DNA of 64,000 nucleotides. Source: Candidatus Dietzia intestinigallinarum. GTDB taxonomy: Bacteria; Actinomycetota; Actinomycetes; Mycobacteriales; Mycobacteriaceae. How positions within the stretch are numbered: position 1 is the first letter of the stretch; the number at the start of each line of letters is the position of its first letter. Shown piece after piece: positions 33,349-43,100 of this stretch. The notes beneath the pieces are model-generated. The model was not told the origin of the DNA, did not search any database, and saw only the letters and a program-made list of their open reading frames with translations. The stretch covers positions 1-64,000 of the forward strand of contig DWWG01000160.1 in assembly GCA_019119875.1 (NCBI GenBank), written 5' to 3'. The position numbers and the translations under genes are program-made.

Positions 33349-35529
33349 TCACTGGCCGTTCGCGGCCTTGAACTCGCGCCGACGGCGGTGCAGGATCGGC
33401 TCGGTGTAGCCCGAGGGCTGCGTGGTGCCCTCCAGGATGAGCTCGCGGGCGGCCTGCCAGGCGATGGACTCCTCGACGTTCGGGGCCATGTTCCGGTAGG
33501 CGTCGTCGCCGGCGTTCTGGGCGTCGACGACCTCGGCCATGCGTCGCAGCGAGTCCTCGACGAACTCGGCGGAGACGATCCCGTGGCGGATCCAGTTGGC
33601 CAGCAGCTGCGAGGAGATGCGCAGGGTGGCGCGGTCCTCCATGAGGTTGACGTCGTGGATGTCCGGCACCTTGGACACGCCGATACCCTGCTCGACCCAG
33701 CGCACCACGTAGCCGAGGATCGTCTGGCAGGAGTTGTCGACCTCCTCCTTCTTCTCCGCGTCCGACCAGTTGGTGTCGGTCGCGAGCGGAATGGTGAGGA
33801 TCTCGTCCACGGTGGCGCGGGGTCCACCGGCCAGGAGCTCCTCCTGGCGCGTCATCACGTTGACCCGGTGGTAGTGCGTGGCGTGGAGCGTCGCACCGGT
33901 CGGGGAGGGGACCCAGGCCGTGTTGGCGCCTGCCCGGGGCTGGCCGATCTTCTCGGCGAGCATCTCGGCCATGAGGTCGGTCTTGGCCCACATGCCCTTA
34001 CCGATCTGGGCTCGGCCGCGCAGACCGCAGGCCAGGCCGGAGTCGACGTTGAAGTCCTCGTAGGCGTTCATCCACGTCGCGGACTTCATCTCCGCCTTGC
34101 GGATCATCGGCCCGGCCTCCATCGAGGTGTGGATCTCGTCACCGGTGCGGTCGAGGAACCCGGTGTTGATGAACACCACGCGCTCGGTGGCCTCGGCGAT
34201 GCAGGCCGGGAGATTGACCGAGGTGCGCCGCTCCTCGTCCATGATGCCCACCTTGAGGGTGTTGGCCGGCAGGCCGAGCAGCTTCTCGACGCGGCCGAAC
34301 AGCTCGGTGGTGAACGCGACCTCGGCAGGGCCGTGCTGCTTGGGCTTGACGATGTAGATCGAGCCCGTGCGGCTGTTGCCCCGCTCGTTGCCCTCGGCGA
34401 TTCCGTGCATCGCGGCGAGCGAGCTGATGATCGCGTCGAGGATGCCCTCGGGCATCTCGTTGCCCTCCGCGTCGAGCACGGCGGGGTTGGTCATGAGGTG
34501 TCCGACATTGCGCACGAACAGCATCGAGCGACCGTGCAGGCGGACCTCTCCGGAGCCGTCGGCCGCGGTGTAGACGCGGTCGTCGTTGAGCACGCGGGTG
34601 AACGTCCTGCCGTCCTTGGTGATCTCCTCGGCCAGGTCGCCCTTCATGAGGCCGAGCCAGTTGCTGTAACCGAGCGTCTTGTCCTCCGCGTCGACCGCGG
34701 CCACCGAGTCCTCGAAATCCATGATCGTGGTCACGGCGGACTCGAGGACGACGTCCTTGACACCGGCGGAGTCGGTCGAGCCGATCGGGGAGTCCGCGTC
34801 GATCTGGATGTCGATGTGCAGGCCGTTGTTGCGCAGCAGCACCGAGGACGGGCCGGCGGGGTCGCCGAGGTACCCGACGAACTGTGCCGCGTCCTTCAGC
34901 CCGGTGGTGGAGCCGTCGGCGAGTGTGACCTGCAGGGCCCCGTCGACGACCGCGTACCCCGTCGTACCGACGTGGCTGCCGTTCGCGAGCGGGGTCGCGT
35001 CGTCCAGGAACTCACGGGCCCAGGCGATGACCTTGTCGCCGCGGACCTTGTTGTAGGACGAGCCCTGCTCGGCTCCGTCGGTCTCCGGGATCGCGTCCGT
35101 GCCGTAGAGCGCGTCGTACAGCGAACCCCAGCGGGCGTTCCCGGCGTTGATCGCGAACCGGGCGTTCGTGACCGGCACGACCAACTGCGGGCCGGCGACG
35201 GTGGCGATCTCCTCGTCCACGTCGGCGGTGGTCACGGAGACCGACTCCGGTGCGGGGACCAGGTATCCGATCTCCTGCAGGAACGCCTTGTATGCGGCCG
35301 GGTCGATGGGGGCCGGGTTCTCCTTGTGCCACGTGTCGATCTTCGACTGCAGGTCGTCGCGCACCTCCAGCAGCTCGCGGTTCCGGGGTGCGAGGTCGGT
35401 GAAGATCTCCGCCGCGCCGGCCCAGAACGCGTCGGGGTCGACCCCGGTTCCCGGGATCGCCTGCGAGTTGACGAAGTCGTACAGGACCTTGTCGACTCGG
35501 ATTCCGCCGACGGTAATGCGATCGGACAT
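33349..35529 (-). CDS. glcB: malate synthase G
   Basis: GlcB condenses glyoxylate with acetyl-CoA to malate, completing the glyoxylate bypass for growth on fatty acids and two-carbon sources. The 726-residue product is full length for type G and has the blocks [28 protein letters not shown] and [21 protein letters not shown] precedes the ATG at 35529. It diverges from dapF and converges with an IclR-type regulator. Confidence 0.97.
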   Translation of the reverse strand: MSDRITVGGIRVDKVLYDFVNSQAIPGTGVDPDAFWAGAAEIFTDLAPRNRELLEVRDDLQSKIDTWHKENPAPIDPAAYKAFLQEIGYLVPAPESVSVTTADVDEEIATVAGPQLVVPVTNARFAINAGNARWGSLYDALYGTDAIPETDGAEQGSSYNKVRGDKVIAWAREFLDDATPLANGSHVGTTGYAVVDGALQVTLADGSTTGLKDAAQFVGYLGDPAGPSSVLLRNNGLHIDIQIDADSPIGSTDSAGVKDVVLESAVTTIMDFEDSVAAVDAEDKTLGYSNWLGLMKGDLAEEITKDGRTFTRVLNDDRVYTAADGSGEVRLHGRSMLFVRNVGHLMTNPAVLDAEGNEMPEGILDAIISSLAAMHGIAEGNERGNSRTGSIYIVKPKQHGPAEVAFTTELFGRVEKLLGLPANTLKVGIMDEERRTSVNLPACIAEATERVVFINTGFLDRTGDEIHTSMEAGPMIRKAEMKSATWMNAYEDFNVDSGLACGLRGRAQIGKGMWAKTDLMAEMLAEKIGQPRAGANTAWVPSPTGATLHATHYHRVNVMTRQEELLAGGPRATVDEILTIPLATDTNWSDAEKKEEVDNSCQTILGYVVRWVEQGIGVSKVPDIHDVNLMEDRATLRISSQLLANWIRHGIVSAEFVEDSLRRMAEVVDAQNAGDDAYRNMAPNVEESIAWQAARELILEGTTQPSGYTEPILHRRRREFKAANGQ

Positions 35530-35568
35530 CGATGCTCTCCTCTGGTCAGGGGATCGTTCTCGGGTCCG

Positions 35569-35574
35569 ACTCTA
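35569..35574 (-). promoter_or_regulatory. -10 element of glcB
   Basis: TAGAGT on the minus strand, 39 bases before the glcB ATG. The -35 is weak, as expected for a gene that may need an activator. Confidence 0.4.
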
Positions 35575-35635
35575 ATCGGCCACTGTGACGGGTACATATG
35601 GCTTTTCCGCAGTGTGGAACGCTCTCGATTCCGAG

Positions 35636-35641
35636 TAGGGT
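35636..35641 (+). promoter_or_regulatory. -10 element of dapF
   Basis: TAGGGT ends 7 bases before the dapF ATG; no Shine-Dalgarno, probably leaderless. Confidence 0.5.
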
Positions 35642-35648
35642 TCCACGC

Positions 35649-36563
35649 ATGGCACGGGATGACTCGGCGGCTCCGACCGGTATCGACTTCATCAAGGGGC
35701 ACGGCACCCTCAACGACTTCGTCATACTCGCGGACGACCACGCCGAACTGGATCTCGACGAGTCACTCGTGCGAGCCCTGTGCGATCGCCGGGCGGGAGT
35801 AGGCGCGGACGGGGTCCTCCGGATCGCGAACGCCGGTGACCTCGTGCGTCACCGGGTGCTCGACGCCCTGCCCCCGGGCGTGCACGCATCGGACTGGTTC
35901 ATGGACTACCGGAACGCCGACGGCTCGATCGCGGAGATGTGTGGCAACGGGGTGAGGGTGTTCGCCCACGCCCTGGTCGCGACGGGACGAGCCGAGCAGG
36001 GCGTGATCCGGGTCGGCACACGGGCGGGCCTTCGTCCGGCCGCGATTCTGACTCATGCCGGGGACCGCGCCGTCGTGAGGGTCGACATGGGAGAACCGAC
36101 GTTGCTCGGGGTCTCCTCGGTGCAGTGGGGCGAGCACGCGTTCGCCGGGGTGGCGGTCGACATGGGCAACCCCCATCTCGCCTGCGTGGTTCCCGGGCTC
36201 GGGGAGGACGCTCTGGCGAAGCTGCCGGTCCACGAACGGCCGGTGTACGACTCCGACTTCTTTCCCGATGGTGTCAACATCGAGATCGCGACCCCTGTGG
36301 TCGGCGGACGCGTGACGATGCGGGTACACGAACGAGGCGCGGGGGAGACGATGTCCTGCGGCACCGGTATCGTCGCGACCGCCGTGGCTGCTCTGGCCGA
36401 TTCCGGCCGGGCCACAGGAGAAGTCACCGTGGCCGTGCCCGGCGGCGAGGTCGAGGTGGAACTCCGCGACGGCGGATCCGCTCTCACCGGACCGTCCGCG
36501 TTGGTCGCCCACGGGACGTTCCACCCCACCCGGCTCCAGTCGACCGGGATGACTCACTCGTAG
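35649..36563 (+). CDS. dapF: diaminopimelate epimerase
   Basis: DapF converts LL- to meso-diaminopimelate for peptidoglycan and lysine. Both catalytic cysteines are visible, C98 in MCGNGVRVFAH and C237 in SCGTGIVA. The 304-residue length is usual for actinobacteria. The ATG at 35649 follows the -10 closely; the open frame upstream to 35598 is non-conserved. It precedes hflX, as in M. tuberculosis. Confidence 0.96.
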   Translation: MARDDSAAPTGIDFIKGHGTLNDFVILADDHAELDLDESLVRALCDRRAGVGADGVLRIANAGDLVRHRVLDALPPGVHASDWFMDYRNADGSIAEMCGNGVRVFAHALVATGRAEQGVIRVGTRAGLRPAAILTHAGDRAVVRVDMGEPTLLGVSSVQWGEHAFAGVAVDMGNPHLACVVPGLGEDALAKLPVHERPVYDSDFFPDGVNIEIATPVVGGRVTMRVHERGAGETMSCGTGIVATAVAALADSGRATGEVTVAVPGGEVEVELRDGGSALTGPSALVAHGTFHPTRLQSTGMTHS

Positions 36564-36631
36564 GACGACCGCGAGCGGCCGGCTTCTCGTGTGCGGGCGT
36601 GACCGCGTCTTTTGTGAGAAGATGGGCGGGA

Positions 36632-38080
36632 ATGACTGATCACTTCGCGGCCACGGGTCGCCCACTTGACGACCTCGATCCCTCCATCGGCGAGCTGCAG
36701 CTCGAGGAACGTTCCTCGCTGCGGCGTGTCGGAGGGCTCTCCACCGAACTACAAGACGTCCACGACGCCGAGTATCGGCAGCTCCGGCTCGAACGCGTCG
36801 TGCTGGTGGGTGTCTGGACCGAGGGCTCAGCCGCCCAGGCGGACGCCGCGATGGCCGAGCTGGCCCAGCTCGCGGAAACCGCCGGTTCCGAGGTGTGCGA
36901 TGCCCTGATCCAGCGTCGGGACAAGCCCGATGCATCGACCTATATCGGCTCCGGGAAGGTCAACGTCCTCAAGGACGTCATAGCCGCCACGGGCGCGGAC
37001 ACCGTCATCTGCGACGGTGAGCTGACCGGCGGCCAGCTCCTGGCGTTGGAGAAGGCGGTGAACGTCAAGGTCATCGACCGCACCGCCCTGATCCTGGACA
37101 TCTTCGCCCAGCACGCCACGAGCCGGGAGGGTAAGGCCCAGGTCTCTCTCGCGCAGATGGAGTACATGATGCCCCGGCTGCGAGGCTGGGGTGAGTCGCT
37201 GTCGCGCCAGGCCGGTGGTCGGGCCGGCAGCAACGGCGGAGTGGGACTTCGTGGACCGGGCGAGACCAAGATCGAGACGGACCGCCGTCGTATCCGGGAA
37301 CGGATGGCGAGGTTACGTCGCGAGATCAAGGGCATGAAGCAGGCGCGCGACACCAAACGTCATCGTCGGCGGGCCACACCGGTGCCGTCGATCGCGATCG
37401 CCGGGTACACGAATGCCGGCAAGTCCAGTCTGCTGAACAGGATCACCGGCGCCGGTGTGCTGGTGCAGGACGCGCTGTTCGCGACGCTGGACCCCACCAC
37501 CAGACGCGCCGACCTCCCCGATGGTCGGACGGTGGTCTTCACGGACACCGTGGGATTCGTCCGCCATCTGCCCACACAGCTCGTGGAGGCCTTCCGCTCC
37601 ACTCTGGAAGAGGTCGTGGACTCGGAGCTCCTGCTCCATGTGGTCGACGGCTCCGATGCCTTCCCACTCCGACAGATCGAGTCGGTGCGGCGGGTGATCA
37701 ACGAGGTCGTCGAGGACCAGAATGCCGAACGGCCCCGCGAGCTGGTGGTGATCAACAAGATCGACGTCGCCGACCCTCTGGTGTTGGCCGAGTTGCACCA
37801 CGCGGTCCCCGACGGCGTGTTCGTCTCCGCAGCGACAGGAGAGGGCATCGACGAACTCCTGACGACGATCATGGAGATCATCGCCTCCGGCGACACCGAG
37901 GTCACGCTGCAGGTCCCCTATTCGCGCGGTGACATCGTCTCTCGTGTCCATGCCGAGGGTGCGGTACTGGAGGAGACGCATACTCAGGACGGCACCCGGA
38001 TTCGGGTTCGGTTACCGAAGTCGGTCGCGGGTGAACTGAACGATTTCGTGGACGACGGGACGCACGACGGCGCCGCCTGA
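36632..38080 (+). CDS. hflX: ribosome-associated GTPase HflX
   Basis: HflX is a GTPase that splits stalled or stressed 70S ribosomes. The N-terminal domain (TYIGSGKVNVLKD) and the Gly-rich linker GRAGSNGGVGLRGPGETKIE precede the G domain with GYTNAGKS at 258-265, DTVGF and NKID. The start at 36632 (482 residues) lies 68 bases after dapF; a -10-like GAAGAT at 36618-36623 precedes it. The much longer upstream frame is a dapF shadow. Confidence 0.95.
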   Translation: MTDHFAATGRPLDDLDPSIGELQLEERSSLRRVGGLSTELQDVHDAEYRQLRLERVVLVGVWTEGSAAQADAAMAELAQLAETAGSEVCDALIQRRDKPDASTYIGSGKVNVLKDVIAATGADTVICDGELTGGQLLALEKAVNVKVIDRTALILDIFAQHATSREGKAQVSLAQMEYMMPRLRGWGESLSRQAGGRAGSNGGVGLRGPGETKIETDRRRIRERMARLRREIKGMKQARDTKRHRRRATPVPSIAIAGYTNAGKSSLLNRITGAGVLVQDALFATLDPTTRRADLPDGRTVVFTDTVGFVRHLPTQLVEAFRSTLEEVVDSELLLHVVDGSDAFPLRQIESVRRVINEVVEDQNAERPRELVVINKIDVADPLVLAELHHAVPDGVFVSAATGEGIDELLTTIMEIIASGDTEVTLQVPYSRGDIVSRVHAEGAVLEETHTQDGTRIRVRLPKSVAGELNDFVDDGTHDGAA

Positions 38081-38133
38081 CCCCGGGGAACCGGAACAGG
38101 CGGCGCTCGTCGAGTCGTGGGCGTCCCGAGCCG

Positions 38134-38802
38134 TCAGAGCTTGCGGAAGACGGTCACCACTTTGCCCAACACGGTGGCGTGCTCGCCCGGGATCGGGCTG
38201 AAAGACGGATTGTGGGGCAGGAGCCACACCCCGGTCTCGTCCTTGCGGAAGGTCTTGACCGTCGCCTCGCCGTCGATCATCGCGGCGACGATCTCCCCGT
38301 TGTCCGCTACGTTCTGCTGCCGGACCACCACGTAGTCCCCGTCACAGATCGCGGCGTCGATCATGGACTCGCCCACGACCTTGAGCATGAACAGCTCCCC
38401 GGAGCCCACCAGTTCCGCCGGGAGGGGGAACACCTCTTCCACGGCCTGTTCGGCGAGAATCGGGCCCCCGGCGGCGATACGTCCCAGTACGGGGACGTAG
38501 ACGGGCTTCGCGGCTCCGGCCGGGCGGTCCGGCGCGGGTGCGGGCGCCCGTCGCGCCCTGGCCTTCTGTCCCGGTACACCGTGCACGTCGACCGCCCGCG
38601 GCTTGTGCGGGTCGCGGGTCAGGAACCCCTTCTTCTCGAGTGCGCGCAACTGATAGGCGACGGACGAGGTGGACTGCAGGCCGACCGCGTCACCGATCTC
38701 CCGGATGCTCGGCGGGTATCCACGGTCCTTGACCGTGTCGTAGATGTGTAGCAACACGCTCTTCTGGCGCGGCGTGAGCGACTCGAAGTCCTGCTTGGGC
38801 AT
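38134..38802 (-). CDS. lexA: SOS repressor LexA
   Basis: LexA represses DNA-damage genes until RecA filaments trigger its self-cleavage. The 222-residue product has the winged HTH (residues ~28-65), the cleavage site A111-G112 in [12 protein letters not shown], and the catalytic pair S146 (VGESM) and K183 (TVKTF). A linker rich in Ala, Arg and Pro separates the domains. It converges with hflX, and a LexA box lies 16 bases upstream of its start, so it is autoregulated. Confidence 0.97.
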   Translation of the reverse strand: MPKQDFESLTPRQKSVLLHIYDTVKDRGYPPSIREIGDAVGLQSTSSVAYQLRALEKKGFLTRDPHKPRAVDVHGVPGQKARARRAPAPAPDRPAGAAKPVYVPVLGRIAAGGPILAEQAVEEVFPLPAELVGSGELFMLKVVGESMIDAAICDGDYVVVRQQNVADNGEIVAAMIDGEATVKTFRKDETGVWLLPHNPSFSPIPGEHATVLGKVVTVFRKL

Positions 38803-38817
38803 GGTGTCTTCCTTTCA

Positions 38818-38833
38818 GCGAATGGGTGTTCGA
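38818..38833 (-). promoter_or_regulatory. LexA box of lexA
   Basis: Minus strand TCGAAC-ACCC-ATTCGC: first half-site perfect, second with two mismatches to TCGAACNNNNGTTCGA. A -10 candidate TAAGGT lies further upstream. Confidence 0.65.
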
Positions 38834-38957
38834 CCTCTGTCCCTGCCTACACCTTAGACGGTGAATCGCCGTCTCGCCACACGTCTGTTCGAAGTATTTT
38901 CCGATCAGATGGTGACCGTGTCGGAGTCGCGTGGTACAAACTAGTCAGTGTTCGAGT

Positions 38958-38974
38958 TCGAACGGAGAATTCGA
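38958..38974 (+). promoter_or_regulatory. SOS-box-like dyad upstream of the divergent membrane gene
   Basis: TCGAAC-GGAGA-ATTCGA is a near-perfect dyad of LexA half-sites but with a 5-base spacer instead of 4. Additional overlapping GTTCGA half-sites lie at 38950-38962. It sits 58 bases before the ATG at 39032. Confidence 0.45.
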
Positions 38975-39031
38975 TGCGAGAAAACGGGTGTGCGAATGTG
39001 TGTCGTACAGCCTGTCGAGTAGGGAGTTGTC

Positions 39032-39496
39032 ATGGTCGTTCAGGAACTGCAGTCGTGCCCCGAGGTCACGCCGCCGTGGACCGGTGTCTGCCCCGTGGGG
39101 CACGGGCTCGGGGAGATACGCGCGGGCCGGCCTGGTGTACTCGCCCCCGCCGCTCGTCAGGCACCGGTGGGTCCGCGGAAGCGGCCACCCGCACGTTCGG
39201 GGTCCGGCCTGGCCCGGGTGCCGCGAAGCGCCGGCCGGGTTCGTCCGGTGACTTCGGCCCCGGGCGCGCCGGTGCGTGCGGTCCCGGTTCGAGCGGCGGG
39301 ACGCGCTCCGGGCGCTCCCGGGACCCGAGTTCTCATCCGGGCGACGCCGGCCGCGCGAGCATGTCGCGTCGTGGCCCCTCCCCGCGCCGGCGTCGTTGAT
39401 GATGTGCCCACGTGGGTCCTGGTGTCCTGCGGGATGATCGTCGGTGTGCTCATGCTCCTCGCCCTGGCCGTCCTGGGAGGACCCGCCTACGCGTGA
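39032..39496 (+). CDS. SOS-linked small membrane protein, LysM-less counterpart of Rv2719c/DivS
   Basis: A 154-residue protein divergent from lexA. It has an Arg/Pro/Ala-rich cytoplasmic part of ~125 residues, a single membrane helix (about 127-149), and ends five residues later. At this position M. tuberculosis has Rv2719c (ChiZ) and Corynebacterium has DivS, SOS-induced proteins that delay division; Rv2719c continues after its helix with a LysM domain, which is missing here. AGGGAG precedes the ATG. The role as division inhibitor is inferred from position and layout only. Confidence 0.7.
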   Translation: MVVQELQSCPEVTPPWTGVCPVGHGLGEIRAGRPGVLAPAARQAPVGPRKRPPARSGSGLARVPRSAGRVRPVTSAPGAPVRAVPVRAAGRAPGAPGTRVLIRATPAARACRVVAPPRAGVVDDVPTWVLVSCGMIVGVLMLLALAVLGGPAYA

Positions 39497-39513
39497 CCGA
39501 TGGCGGGTCCTCT

Positions 39514-39519
39514 TAGACT
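39514..39519 (+). promoter_or_regulatory. -10 element of nrdR
   Basis: TAGACT in the gap before nrdR, giving a leader of about 80 bases. Confidence 0.45.
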
Positions 39520-39606
39520 GGGCGGGGGACGGCACACCGCACGTCCCCACACCGGCGGGCGAACCGCTCCCGGCGTGAAGTCCGGTCGACGAAGGGCGGA
39601 ACGGGA

Positions 39607-40062
39607 ATGTACTGCCCGACATGCCATCACGAGGACTCCCGCGTGATCGACTCACGGTCGGTCGACGGGGGACAGGCGATCAGGCGCCGTCGTGAGTGCC
39701 CGGAATGCGGGCACCGGTTCACCACCCTCGAGACCCCCTTGCTCACCGTCCTCAAACGAAACGGCGTCACCGAGTCCTTCAGCCGGGACAAGGTCGTCCG
39801 CGGTGTCCGGCGTGCCTGTCAGGGGCGCTCGGTGGACGAGGACGCACTCCGCCGTCTCGCGCAGCAGGTGGAGGACGCGGTCCGGGCCAAGGGCGCATCC
39901 GAGGTGCCCGCCCACGAGATCGGGCTGGCCATCCTGGGGCCGCTGCAGGATCTCGACGAGGTCGCCTATCTCCGATTCGCCTCGGTCTACAAGCAGTTCA
40001 GCTCTGCGGATGATTTCGAACGCGAGATCATAGCGCTCCGTGAGCGGCGAGCCATCAGATGA
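39607..40062 (+). CDS. nrdR: transcriptional repressor NrdR
   Basis: NrdR is a zinc-ribbon/ATP-cone repressor of ribonucleotide reductase genes that senses ATP/dATP. Zinc cysteines C3, C6, C31 and C34 are visible ([15 protein letters not shown]), followed by the ATP-cone with [16 protein letters not shown]. The 151-residue length is normal. It follows the lexA-linked gene in the same order as M. tuberculosis. Confidence 0.97.
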   Translation: MYCPTCHHEDSRVIDSRSVDGGQAIRRRRECPECGHRFTTLETPLLTVLKRNGVTESFSRDKVVRGVRRACQGRSVDEDALRRLAQQVEDAVRAKGASEVPAHEIGLAILGPLQDLDEVAYLRFASVYKQFSSADDFEREIIALRERRAIR

Positions 40063-40136
40063 CCCGACGATAACCGGGGCACTGCATCCCCCGGCCGCAC
40101 GGCACGGGCAAGGCACGGGCCGCGGGACTGTACGGC

Positions 40137-43100
40137 TCAGCGAGAGGGCCTGGCGCCCAGCGCAGCCCTGATGGCTCTGTCGATCCTCTCGGCGGAGACC
40201 GATCGCGCCGTGCCGAGCGACTGTGCGAAGAGCCCCACGCGATACTCGGCCAGCATCCATCTGAGGTCCCGTGCGGCCCGCCCTCCGCCGGGCCGAGCGC
40301 GAAGGGTCGTGCAGGCCTCCTCCACCGCGCTCTCCGACCGGGCCAGGCGATCGGAGAGTTCCCGGTGCCGTGCGGGTGATTTCTCGGCCAGGTCCAGCCG
40401 GAGATCCACGGCACGGACGTGACGGTCCAGATGTGGCAGGACCGAGGCCGGATGTCGGGCGAGGAAGCCCTCACCGACCAGGAAGTCCAGGCTGGGACGG
40501 ACCGCCGTCGCGATCTCCCGGGTAGCGTCGTCCAGTCTCAGGGACACCTTCTGCGCGGACACGAGAGCGGGAGCCACCGCGGAGATCGCCTGCGCCACCG
40601 CACCCGGGATCTGTGCACGAGCGGCCGCCCGAAGGTGTTCGAAATCAGCCACCGCGAGCACCGGAGCACCTCTTCTCCCGGCGATCAGACGGGCTGCGGC
40701 AGCCAGTGCCGCGTCCGAGACCAGTGCGTCGATCCCGCCGTACGGGTACTGACTGAGGGCGAGCCGCTCCTGGACCGGGCGCCCCCGCAGAATCGACGCG
40801 CCGGACACGAGGTCGGTCGTCACCAGCGAGAGCACGGCCTTCGCCTGGACCGCCCGCCGCTCCTCCCGCGTTGCACAGGCCATCCGGTGGATCCCGTCCG
40901 AACCGACCCGCAGGGCGGGGTAGACAGTCACCTCCACGCCGTCCACGGTCCCGGTCACCGAATCCGGTAGATCGCCGATCGAGTCCGCGGTCCACTCCCG
41001 ATGCGGCCCGTCATCGGGGACGAGCCGCCGGTTGAGGGTGGCGCGTACCTGCTCCGTGAGCCGGGCCCGCAGCTCCTTGAGGTCCGTCCCGGCCTCCACC
41101 ACGGTCTCACCCTCGACGATCTCGAACCGGACCACCAGATGCTCGGGCAGCTGCTCCGGCCGGAACTCGCGGGGATCCACGGTCGTGCCGATCCGGGCGG
41201 ACAGCGCTTCGGCCAGTGCCACCGTCAGCGGCGCCGACCGTGGGGTGAGATCGCCGGCCAGCAGCGCGGCGTACTCGGCCGGCGGGGAACACATCCGGCG
41301 CAGATACTTCGGCAGTGTCCGCAACATCTCCGTGTAGAGCTCCTCACGGAGGCCCGGGACCAACCATTCGAAACCGGCGGCGGTCACCGACGAGAGCTGG
41401 GGGAGCGGGATACGAACGGTGATCCCGTCAGCGGCACCACCGGGCTCGAACTCGTAGCGGAGCTCGAAGCGACGCTCGCCCTGCAGCCAATAGGGAGGGA
41501 ACGCCGCGGCGTCGGGTGCCGACTCCGAGGTACGGATGTCCTCGGGAGTGAGACGCAGAGCCTCCGGAACGCGGTGCCCCTTCTTCTTCCACCACGACTC
41601 CAGGTGCCTGCCCGAGGTGATGTCCTTCGGCAGCCGCTCGAGGTAGAAGGCCACCACCGCCTCGTCGTCGATCACCAGATCGCGGCGACGACTCCGCGTC
41701 TCCAGCTCGCGGGCCTCCTCGACCGCCCGGGTGTTCTCCAGGATCACCGGCACCCGGGTCTGCCATCGCCCCTCGACGATGCCGTGGCGTACCAACATCT
41801 CCCTGGCCAACGGCGCGTCCACCCGGGACAACAGAATCCGACGCGCCTCGACCACCGTGAGCCCCAGCAGGAGGACCTTCTCGTAGGCCATCGCCGCGCC
41901 CCGGGTGTCCGACCAGTGGGGTTCGGAGTACTGCGTGCGGACCAGATGCCCACCGAGCTGCTCGATCCATGCAGGGTCTATCCGGGCCACATCTCGCGCC
42001 CACAGGCGGGAGGTCTCCACGAGCTCGGAGGCCATCACCCAGCGTGGGGGCCTGCGTGCGAGATCCGATCCCGGGAAGATCTGGAACCGGATGCCCCGGG
42101 TTCCGCGGAACTCGCGGGTCTCCTCGTCACGCATCCCGATGTTGGTCAGCAGGCCCGCCAGGATCGCCTTGTGGAGATCGTCCTCCGAGGCGGCTCCGGA
42201 GGCCGGGTGCCAGCCGTTCTCACGGCACATACTCCGCAGCTGGGCATGGAGATCCTGCCACTCTCGGATACGCAGCCAGTGCAGATACTCGGCCCTGCAC
42301 ATCCTGCGGAAGGCGCTCCCCGACAGCTCCCGTCGCTGCTCGGTGAGGTAACGCCACAGATTCAGGTAGCCGAGGAAGTCCGAGCTCTTGTCGGCGAACC
42401 GACGGTGGAACCGGTCGGCCTTGTCGCGTTCCTCGGCGGGCCGCTCGCGAACGTCCTGCACCGTCAGCGCGGCGACCACCACGAGCACGTCGCCGAGCGA
42501 ACCGTTGCGATGGCCCTCCACCACCATGCGCGCGAGTCGGGGATCGAGCGGGAGCACCGCCATGTCGCGGCCGACCCGGGTGAGCTGCGGCCGGTCGTCG
42601 TCGCCGACCCTCAACGCACCCAGCTCGGTGAGCAGCGTCATCCCGTCACGGACCGACTTGCGGTCGGGAGGTTCCACGAAAGGAAAGTCGTCCACCGGCC
42701 CGAGGTCGAGGTCCGCCATGGACAGGATCACCGACGCGAGGTTGGTGCGCAGGATCTCGGGGTCGGTGAACTCCGGCCGGGACTCGAAGTCCTCCTGCGA
42801 GTACAGCCGGATGCAGATTCCGTCCGCCACACGACCGCAGCGGCCGGCCCGCTGGGCGGCCGAGGCCTGCGAGACCGGCTCGATCGGCAGGCGTTGGACC
42901 TTGGTGCGGGTCGAGTACCGCGAGATCCGGGCCAGCCCGGTGTCCACCACATAGCGGATCCCGGGGACGGTCACCGAGGTCTCCGCGATGTTGGTGGACA
43001 GGACGACACGACGTGACGAGTGGGAGCGGAACGCCTTCTGCTGCTCGGCCGCGGTGAGACGCGCGAACAACGGGAAGATCTCCGTGTCCCGGAACTTCCG

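Noticed and set aside
35581-35600. Possible CRP/GlxR site TGTGACGGGTACATAT between glcB and dapF
   Set aside because: Only the first half-site matches TGTGA-N6-TCACA; the second half fits poorly.
38066-38105. Terminator between hflX and lexA
   Set aside because: Only an 8-bp stem with a 19-base loop could be drawn, too weak to list.
38974-39399. Alternative 141-codon frame upstream of nrdR
   Set aside because: It has no membrane helix or ribosome binding site and a skewed composition; the frame starting at 39032 has both a ribosome binding site and a clear helix.
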